Of a stretch of DNA of 64,000 nt, positions 58,225 to 64,000 are shown piece after piece. The translations under genes were made by a program, and so were the position numbers. A model generated the notes under the pieces. It was not told the DNA's origin and ran no database searches. It saw only the letters and a list, made by a program, of their open reading frames with translations. Source of the stretch: Rhodospirillales bacterium 24-66-33. GTDB lineage: Bacteria > Pseudomonadota > Alphaproteobacteria > Reyranellales > Reyranellaceae. The stretch is from assembly GCA_002281855.1 (NCBI GenBank), contig NCHQ01000001.1:62001-126000 (forward strand), read 5' to 3'. Each line of letters opens with the position of its first letter. The first letter of the stretch is position 1.

Positions 58225-59867
58225 ATGTCACCAAGCTGCGTGCGAGCGGCCATTTCGTAGAGCTGGTCCAGTGAGCCGAAGAGAAACGAGTCCAGCGCGA
58301 GTCCATTGTGCTCCCCGAGGCGGACCTGCGGTCCCGGAAGATCGATGCGTGGCAGTATGTAGTAGTCTTGGACTGCTCGATTCTCTCGATCCATGCGCAA
58401 GGCGACGATAACGTCCGGCGAGAGACTGGTATCAAACCGGATCTGCCATCGCAGCGAGCCGGCGGCGGTCTCGCGACAGCGCGCGATACACAGCGCGACC
58501 GTGAACTCATCGTTGATGGTAAGTAGCTGGCTGCGCGGATCCTGTTCTGTGCATCCGCCGATTCGAGTGATCTGTTCGATGGTCTCCGCAATAATCTCCG
58601 GCTGCAGACTACGAAGAAGCCGGTTGATCTCTACGAACCGGAAATCGCGATCCGGCGTGAAGCCAACAAGCTCGTAGGCGCGCCCCAGGCTTCCGAAGCG
58701 AGCACTGTATGTCGAGCTGGATGGGAGGTCGGCAGCTTCATCGATGATCAGCCCCGAAAGGTCTCCACGTGCCCGGTAGAGATTTCGCAGGCGCTCGAGC
58801 ATGTCGTCTTCCGACATTCTGCGAGACCTGTTTTGAATAATCGCCTGGGCGGCATCGAAGAGGTGCCGCTCGACGATCGGCTCAAAGGCGCCGTTGGAAC
58901 GTACCCACATATCCGGGTCGTTGCGGACCCGCATTTTCTTCAGTTTGTAGGAGATCCTGTTCCAGACGTTGTCTCCAACGTATTTGGGATTGGTCAACAC
59001 CTGATGGACGCGTCCGCGCGTCCAGGAGCGTCCATCTTCTGTTTCGACTTCCCTACTGTTTAGGAGGTCGGCGATTTCTTGCTCGAGTTTCCCGTCCTCC
59101 ACGAATGCTCGATACATCCATTGCACGGTCTCGATCTCGACGGGCGTACCCGGAACCAGGATCACGCGGTCGGTTTGGATGCTCTTGTGCTCGCCCCGGG
59201 AAAGTTCGCCCTTGTGTGCCCCATTTTGATCGACGAGCATCCGGCGCAGGCCATACCCGGCTGGACCGCCTTGCCGGTAGCCAATTTCGATTAGGCGGCA
59301 TTGACCGGCGAACACCTTTGCCGATAACTCGCGACTGTACTCGCCCGCCATAGCTCGCTTCACCCCTTTGACGATGGTGGAGACTGGGCTGCCGTCGTTC
59401 TCGAACTGCTCGGCGCAGTACTGGACGGCTATTCCTGCGCGGCGGCAGATGTATTCATAGTAGGCGCTCTCATCGGCATCCTGGAAGCGACCCCAGCGGC
59501 TGACGTCGTAGACTAGGATTGTTGAGAAATCGGCCTTGCCGGTTTGGACGTCATCAATCAGCCGCTTCAGGGCATCACGCCCGTCCAGTCTCAAGCCACT
59601 CTTGCCCTCGTCGGCGTATGTTCTGACCACCTCAAGGCCGCGTCGGCCGGCATACTGATAGATGGCATCTGACTGGTTCTCGGTAGAGTACCGCTGATGC
59701 TCGGTCGACATCCGGACGTACTGCGCAGCTCGTCCTGGCGGCCGGACGTTGGATCCCAGGGGCAACGCATCCCGGCGCCGACCTTCGGACATGCCGCCAA
59801 GAACGCTTGGCGGCGGGACTCTGAGAGGTTGGTGCCCACCCGAAGTCGGGCCCGGTGCGATACTCAT
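58221..59867 (-). CDS. Serine-family site-specific recombinase, second in the window
   Basis: 548 residues from the ATG at 59867; an alternative start is Met26 (59792). The resolvase domain has catalytic Ser54 (QYVRMSTEHQRYS), ENQSDAIYQYA and VYDVSRWGRFQDADESAYYEYICRRAGI. The recombinase domain includes PAGYGLRRMLVD, GRVHQVLTNPKYVGDNVWNR. The long C-terminal region (~350-548) lacks an obvious zinc ribbon and is not of known function. Different from the recombinase at 19187 in size and tail. First gene of an operon with two ParB-type proteins. Confidence 0.92.
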   Translation of the reverse strand: MSIAPGPTSGGHQPLRVPPPSVLGGMSEGRRRDALPLGSNVRPPGRAAQYVRMSTEHQRYSTENQSDAIYQYAGRRGLEVVRTYADEGKSGLRLDGRDALKRLIDDVQTGKADFSTILVYDVSRWGRFQDADESAYYEYICRRAGIAVQYCAEQFENDGSPVSTIVKGVKRAMAGEYSRELSAKVFAGQCRLIEIGYRQGGPAGYGLRRMLVDQNGAHKGELSRGEHKSIQTDRVILVPGTPVEIETVQWMYRAFVEDGKLEQEIADLLNSREVETEDGRSWTRGRVHQVLTNPKYVGDNVWNRISYKLKKMRVRNDPDMWVRSNGAFEPIVERHLFDAAQAIIQNRSRRMSEDDMLERLRNLYRARGDLSGLIIDEAADLPSSSTYSARFGSLGRAYELVGFTPDRDFRFVEINRLLRSLQPEIIAETIEQITRIGGCTEQDPRSQLLTINDEFTVALCIARCRETAAGSLRWQIRFDTSLSPDVIVALRMDRENRAVQDYYILPRIDLPGPQVRLGEHNGLALDSFLFGSLDQLYEMAARTQLGDI

Positions 59868-59881
59868 TCCTGACGCCCCTT

Positions 59882-59903
59882 GAATGTTTTGGACGCTACA
59901 TTC
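59882..59903. promoter_or_regulatory. Operator-like inverted repeat between divergent genes
   Basis: GAATGT (59882-59887) and ACATTC (59898-59903) are inverted with a 10-bp spacer, so the arms repeat one helical turn apart. It sits in the 48-bp gap between the recombinase start (59867) and the HTH gene start (59916). It suits a dimeric HTH repressor controlling both promoters. Confidence 0.55.
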
Positions 59904-59915
59904 TTGGGAGGAGTG

Positions 59916-60296
59916 ATGTCTGTGCCGTCGACGGGCGAAGAGTTGCCTAAGAAGGGCAAAGAATTGCCCTCCCAGCGATCGCGCAAGGAGCTTGGCCGGT
60001 CCTATTCCAAGGCAATCGGAGATGCCCTGAAAGAGGAGCTGGCATGCGGCGCTTCCATCAAGACAGTCATGGCTTGGACAGGCGCCGGCGAGAGGACCGT
60101 CAAAGGATGGCTGGCGGGGTCTAACGGCCCCAGCGGCCAGCACCTGGAAGGCCTCCTACGGTCGTCCGAAGCCGTATATCGGGAGGTCATGCTCCGAACC
60201 GGCCGAGCACCGATGGCAAGCCGTCAGGGGCTGGAGGCGCTCAGGGGGCACGTAACGGCGTTTGTCGAGGCGCTGGACGCTACCCTTGGCCGGTAG
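59916..60296 (+). CDS. Predicted helix-turn-helix regulator divergent from the recombinase
   Basis: 126 residues from the ATG at 59916, which has a strong GGGAGGAG site. KELGRSYSKAIGDALKEELACGASIKTVMAWTGAGERTVKGWLAGSNGPSGQHLEGLLRSSEAV contains an HTH (IKTVMAWTGAGERTVKGWL). The N-terminal 25 residues are polar. Likely controls the recombinase-ParB-RepB operon through the inverted repeat between them. Confidence 0.75.
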   Translation: MSVPSTGEELPKKGKELPSQRSRKELGRSYSKAIGDALKEELACGASIKTVMAWTGAGERTVKGWLAGSNGPSGQHLEGLLRSSEAVYREVMLRTGRAPMASRQGLEALRGHVTAFVEALDATLGR

Positions 60297-60366
60297 CCTT
60301 AGGCTCAATTATCGTGGTCGAGAACCGGCGCCGTGCTGGGCGAGTACGGTAATCTTGGAGTGCTAA

Positions 60367-61413
60367 GTGCCCCTGAGATGTTTTGATCCTGTCGCCAACT
60401 GCGACGTTCATGCTTTTGATCTCTCTCCAGAGTGCTGGCGGCAACTAAGAACTGCCAACAATCAGCGTCGTTGGTTAAGGATGCCGTGCTGCTCCGCGCA
60501 AGTCACGTTGCGGACCTCTCGACGGGGCACCCAGTTTTTCGCGCACAAAGCGATCGGCGCTTGTACGACCGCGCCAGAAACCGAGGACCATCTTTGGCTC
60601 AAGCGCATGGCAGTTGAGATCGCCCGTGCGCATGGATGGGCAGCGGAAACTGAAGCCTCGGGTACGACACCCTCGGGTGAACTATGGCGGGCCGATGTGT
60701 TGGCGCACAATGGCAAACACCGCGTCGCGGTCGAAATTCAGTGGTCTGCACAAACCCTTGAGAAGACCATGCGGCGGCAAGCGCGCTACGCTGCCTCGGG
60801 CGTTCGTTGTCTCTGGCTAATGCGTCGCCTTGAATTTCCCGTGGATAGGGCTCTCCCTGCTGCGCGCATTTGTGGTGATGCCAAGGCCGGGTATACCGCG
60901 ACGCTAAAGACCGTTACAGGCCAGCAGGTTTTACCAATAGAGGAGCTGCTAGCGGGGGCCTTCAGCAAACGGTTACGCTTCGGCATACCAATTGGAACTA
61001 GTGGGCAGGTCCAGATTTTTGTCCGCACTCTGCGTTGCTGGTCTTGCCGTGCGAGAACACAAATCATTAGCCATGTTTGTGTTGTAGTCGGACCAAATAC
61101 GTTCCGCTTTTCGGTGTCCGACTTCGATGATCATCTGGCGCTATTCGATTTCATTCGTCTTCGCCTGCCCAATGATTTGCAAATCGGCTCCGTTAAGCAT
61201 CGGTTTACCAGTGTTCGACGGCTAGCTTACCTCAGCAACGGATGCTTCCACTGCGACGCACGCTTTGAACAGTCCTACGGCAGTGGCGCGAAGGTCTGCG
61301 AGTTCTCTATCGCAATCGACACGCAGTGGCTTGAGATCATGGGTGAACGGCACGGCTGGGGCGTCTATCCTCCATCAAGCTCGGGGCAGTTTTCACGGGA
61401 AAGCCGGATATGA
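60367..61413 (+). CDS. CoiA-like protein with predicted PD-(D/E)xK nuclease core
   Basis: 348 residues, GTG start. N-terminal RWLRMPCCSAQVTLRTSRRGTQFFAHK is the CoiA zinc-like region. EDHLWLKRMAVEIARAHGWAAETE, then GELWRADVLAHNGKHRVAVEIQWSAQTLEKTMRRQARYAASGVRCLWLMRR holds Asp ... Glu-x-Gln of the nuclease fold. The C-terminal half has two CxxC pairs (CWSCRART and CFHCDARF), probably a metal site. CoiA is linked to competence, but orphan copies in islands are often defence or mobile-element nucleases. The 3' end contains short degraded-looking sequence before 61646. Confidence 0.8.
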   Translation: MPLRCFDPVANCDVHAFDLSPECWRQLRTANNQRRWLRMPCCSAQVTLRTSRRGTQFFAHKAIGACTTAPETEDHLWLKRMAVEIARAHGWAAETEASGTTPSGELWRADVLAHNGKHRVAVEIQWSAQTLEKTMRRQARYAASGVRCLWLMRRLEFPVDRALPAARICGDAKAGYTATLKTVTGQQVLPIEELLAGAFSKRLRFGIPIGTSGQVQIFVRTLRCWSCRARTQIISHVCVVVGPNTFRFSVSDFDDHLALFDFIRLRLPNDLQIGSVKHRFTSVRRLAYLSNGCFHCDARFEQSYGSGAKVCEFSIAIDTQWLEIMGERHGWGVYPPSSSGQFSRESRI

Positions 61414-61646
61414 GAGCGTTCACGTCTCAGCAGCTTGACCTCGAGCAGATCATCCGCGTTCGCTCAAAAAGCTCGAACCGGCGGAAGCACAGCGTCCAAG
61501 CGGGACAAGCATAGCGGAGCCGGAGATGGTCCGGTCCAATGTTTGCGGACGGCTTTGATGCCGTCGCCGCTTCTAGGGATTGCAGGAGGCAGGCCAGTCA
61601 CCAATTCTTGGCCTTAGCTCTGCGCGGTCATGTGCTGGCACTGCCG
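61414..61646. other. Short gap between convergent genes
   Basis: 233 bases between the CoiA-like gene and the end of the leftward 499-residue gene. Only short frames; no clear RNA or terminator noted. Confidence 0.5.
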
Positions 61647-63146
61647 TCAAAGCAAATCGCATTCGCGGCACAGGCTCAAAGCCGTCTCGAGGCGATCGGG
61701 CGTTGCCCGGGGAATGGATGGTTTTGAGGAGACGCCAGGCGCCAGGGTCCAGCCGCCCTCTTCCATGACAACCTTCAATCGCAGAATCGTCTTGCCTCGT
61801 GATCTTGCGTCCGCCAGCCCACGACCGACCGACCAGTAAACGTGCTGTGCCAGCACCCACGATTCCACGATATGCCGCGCGAAGTCTGCAGTCGATCCAT
61901 TGGCCCAAGCATCCGCTTCAATCCGGGCTCGGGACAATGGCAATCTTTCCCGGGTTTCGAAGGGCTGGGGGTGAAGGGGTGCTTCCCGGATGCAATAGGC
62001 CAGCCCTTCGATGATCGCGGGTACCAGATCGCTGTCGTCGCCTTCCCGCAGCGCCTTGGTGATCTTGTTGAGCATGCGGACGGGACTACGAGAGCTCGGG
62101 GCAAATAGGTCGAGCCACGCGGATGCTTTCCTGTTCGAAGGTTGGTCCGCCTGCTCGATCAGGTTCGCGACGACCTGCTCGGTCGACAGCGGGCCCCGCC
62201 CGAGCTGCCGGATGAGCCAGGACAACAGAGCCTCGAGCGCGAGGCGAAAGGCCTGCCGCATCTGCACACGCCGCCAGGCCAGGGATACGTCGTCGAAGTC
62301 GGTCGAGAGACCTAGTCGCGACGCCTTTCGCGTCATGCTCTCGCGGACCTTGTCCGCCTCGGCGCTGCCGATGTGCTCGGCCACGGCGAGCATGAACTGG
62401 ATGCCGCGGCGCCTGACCGGCGCCGCGCGGTCCCCGACCAGCACTGCCCTCATAAACTTCTTCTCGGCCGCGCTTGGCTTGTCGATCGCCCAGTGATCGG
62501 CCCAGCGTTCGACGTCCTTTCTGGAGACCTCGATGGCGCCTAGGGTACTGAAGGCGGGATGCCGCAGGAAGGGTTCCAGCTTCTTCTCGAAAGCTTCGAG
62601 TGCGGGGCGCGCTGCCTCCGAGGCAATCATTACGCCGGCATCCTCAAGATGCGGCGACAGCCAGTCAAAACTCTTCAGAGTCGGCCCATAGTTCACCGCG
62701 GCCGAGAATGAGGTCGAATCGCGACGCGCCTCCCGGCGCTTTTTCCATGAACTGCCGCCGAAGCGATAGCTCTCCTCCCGCAAGAGGGGTTGCATCACCT
62801 GTCGGCCCGGCAGCTCGGTATTCCGGTCTCTCAGGAACTGGGACCAGCTGTAGAGGACCTCGATGCGATCGACGAAATCCCGCAGGCTTCCCTCAACGGA
62901 GACCTTCTTGCCGCCACGCTGGCCTGCCAGTTGCGCGGCGCGCCACCAGGCCCAGCTCGTGATGGTGAAGGGCCGGATGAGCCGCGCCACATTGTTGAGG
63001 TCGGGAAGTACCTGATCCATCAGGTCGAAGTTGATCTGGCGAAGCCCGAGCGGATCTACCCCTCCGAGCCGCGGCGTCGTTGCCGAAACGGCCATCGGGT
63101 CCGTGTTGGCGACCGCCGCCGCAGTGAGTTCCGCCAATGAAGCCAT
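61647..63146 (-). CDS. Unknown 499-residue helical protein, second gene of the right-edge operon
   Basis: Family not recognised. LGLRQINFDLMDQVLPDLNNVARLIRPFTITSWAWWRAAQLA (~34-75) is a well-ordered start, and ALEAFEKKLEPFLRHPAFSTLGAIEVSRKDVERWADHW and RQAFRLALEALLSWLIRQLGRGPLSTEQVVANLIEQ follow. It is Arg/Trp-rich, mostly helical, soluble, with no nuclease, ATPase or membrane motif seen. It starts nine bases after the upstream gene with a GGAG site. Being in an operon at the edge of an accessory region suggests a multi-gene defence or modification system whose other genes lie to the right. Confidence 0.75.
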   Translation of the reverse strand: MASLAELTAAAVANTDPMAVSATTPRLGGVDPLGLRQINFDLMDQVLPDLNNVARLIRPFTITSWAWWRAAQLAGQRGGKKVSVEGSLRDFVDRIEVLYSWSQFLRDRNTELPGRQVMQPLLREESYRFGGSSWKKRREARRDSTSFSAAVNYGPTLKSFDWLSPHLEDAGVMIASEAARPALEAFEKKLEPFLRHPAFSTLGAIEVSRKDVERWADHWAIDKPSAAEKKFMRAVLVGDRAAPVRRRGIQFMLAVAEHIGSAEADKVRESMTRKASRLGLSTDFDDVSLAWRRVQMRQAFRLALEALLSWLIRQLGRGPLSTEQVVANLIEQADQPSNRKASAWLDLFAPSSRSPVRMLNKITKALREGDDSDLVPAIIEGLAYCIREAPLHPQPFETRERLPLSRARIEADAWANGSTADFARHIVESWVLAQHVYWSVGRGLADARSRGKTILRLKVVMEEGGWTLAPGVSSKPSIPRATPDRLETALSLCRECDLL

Positions 63147-63155
63147 GGGAGCTCC

Positions 63156-64000
63156 TCACACCGACTTGTTGATCAGGATGCGGTTGCAGCAACTTCGCGT
63201 GCGGGCCATGCCGGCACTGCGCAGGTCGTTCTGGTCTCCCACCGAGAGACTAATGCTGTGGTCCGGACAGCTGTCGACCCACATCTCGACGATGTGCACC
63301 CTCTGGCGCTCGGCCGGCTGCGTTATTGCCTTTTCGAGAGCCGACCAATCCTCTCGAGCGAACTGCTTGAGGTCCTCGTACCCGGGGCCCGGGCGCCTCG
63401 CCTCGAAGGCCGCGAGATAGGCCCTAACTTGCTCCGCTAGCGTGCGCACGCTGCCAATCTGCCGCCACAGCGCATCGAAATCCGCCGACGACTGCAAGGC
63501 CTCGGCCAAGCGGCGCACTTCCTCGAACGACGGACGCGGGCCAGCCAGGTCATAGCCCAGCCGAAGCAATCGCCCGCGGGCTGTCCTGATCCTCGAGGCA
63601 TCCGTCTTGACCCCGGCAGCTAGGACAATGGCGGCAGCAATGTCTTCCGTTCGCTCTGCCGGCCATTTTCCGGACACGAGCGGTGTCAGCAGGTGGTCGA
63701 GCCAGCGTGCTGCCGTGTCCGCCCCGGGCTTGAGCCGTTCGCACATATAGCAGGTCAGGTCGAAAGCCGTGAGCGCGTGCCGGGCGGCATTGTCTGGCGA
63801 CAAGAGGAGTTCGAACAATCGCTCGAACGCGCTAATCAGACGGGGGATGGCAGGATCGGTCGAAGGGTCGACGGGAGCGTGCGCCCTGTCGTCATCGTCG
63901 TCATCGCTTTCGACCAGGGCGCCCTGGCGAAATGGTCCGCGCTTGGCGCGAAAGGCCGACATGACATGGTCGAGGAAACGTTGCCATCCGGCCCCGGCCC
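63156..64000 (-). CDS. Unknown protein, 5' end beyond the right window edge
   Basis: An ATG exists at 63962, but the frame stays open to 64000 and reads naturally (GAGWQRFLDHVMSAFRAKRG), so the true start is probably outside. Visible: an acidic run DDDDDD, then IPRLISAFERLFELLLSPDNAARHALTAFDLTCYMCERLKPGADTAARWLDHLLTPLV, and SFEEVRRLAEALQSSADFDALWRQIGSVRTLAEQVRAYLAAFEAR. A C-terminal region with cysteines ends in RTRSCCNRILINKSV. No family recognised. Operon partner of the 499-residue protein. Confidence 0.7.
   Translation of the reverse strand, partial: AGAGWQRFLDHVMSAFRAKRGPFRQGALVESDDDDDDRAHAPVDPSTDPAIPRLISAFERLFELLLSPDNAARHALTAFDLTCYMCERLKPGADTAARWLDHLLTPLVSGKWPAERTEDIAAAIVLAAGVKTDASRIRTARGRLLRLGYDLAGPRPSFEEVRRLAEALQSSADFDALWRQIGSVRTLAEQVRAYLAAFEARRPGPGYEDLKQFAREDWSALEKAITQPAERQRVHIVEMWVDSCPDHSISLSVGDQNDLRSAGMARTRSCCNRILINKSV

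Overview
The window is a high-GC alphaproteobacterial chromosome segment. The clearest sign is the first 7.5 kb, where rplU, rpmA, obgE, proB, proA, nadD, rsfS and rlmH lie on one strand in the order common in Rhodospirillales and Hyphomicrobiales. I cannot name the genus from sequence alone.

Layout. (1) 1-7608: housekeeping block read leftward from a good sigma-70-type promoter in front of rplU, ending in a truncated gpmI at the left edge. NadD and RsfS are fused into one protein. (2) 7771-7900: a tRNA-Ser(CGA) gene with its own promoter. Synteny ends here and accessory DNA begins. (3) 7901-21152: a defence and mobility island, almost all leftward: two unknown genes, an operon hsdR-hsdM-hsdS plus two HNH nuclease genes, a truncated Ymh-type gene, a 17-bp-arm hairpin, and a tightly overlapping module (HTH protein, serine recombinase, DUF2924 protein, small protein). 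(4) 21285-25216: a rightward three-gene unit: an SMC/RecF-like ATPase, a HEAT-repeat histidine kinase and a response regulator, preceded by a sequence matching the alphaproteobacterial LexA box. This is my leading candidate for an undescribed system. (5) 25359-36121: a phage-type replication and recombination module (AlpA-like HTH, Sak4-like ATPase, DUF669, Cas4/RecB-like nuclease, SF2 helicase, DUF6511, primase-polymerase/ATPase, RuvC-like resolvase, small DUF proteins) with no capsid, tail, terminase or lysis genes. (6) 36122-36913: noncoding DNA holding a 46-bp direct repeat.

(7) 36914-40158: a leftward DevBCA/MacAB-like ABC exporter. (8) 40159-54453: denitrification and nitrate respiration. 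A Crp/Fnr regulator without the FNR cysteine cluster and NnrS are divergent from a narK-narG-narH-narJ-narI operon whose NarK is a double-MFS fusion. The operon continues into a parvulin-type PPIase and small accessory genes. A perfect TTGAT-N4-ATCAA box sits 70 bp before narK. The regulator probably senses NO or low oxygen and drives the operon, NarK brings nitrate in, NarGHI respires it, NarJ and the PPIase help assembly, and NnrS belongs to the NO-stress response. (9) 54661-55818: an acyl-CoA dehydrogenase.

(10) 55819-60296: a second mobile locus: an IS256-type transposase scrap, a perfect 18-bp palindrome, and a leftward operon serine recombinase-ParB-RepB-like, divergent from an HTH gene across an operator-like inverted repeat. 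(11) 60367-64000: a CoiA-like nuclease gene and an unrecognised two-gene leftward operon that runs off the right edge.

Limits: all family calls come from reading motifs by eye. No database search, structure prediction or synteny comparison was possible.
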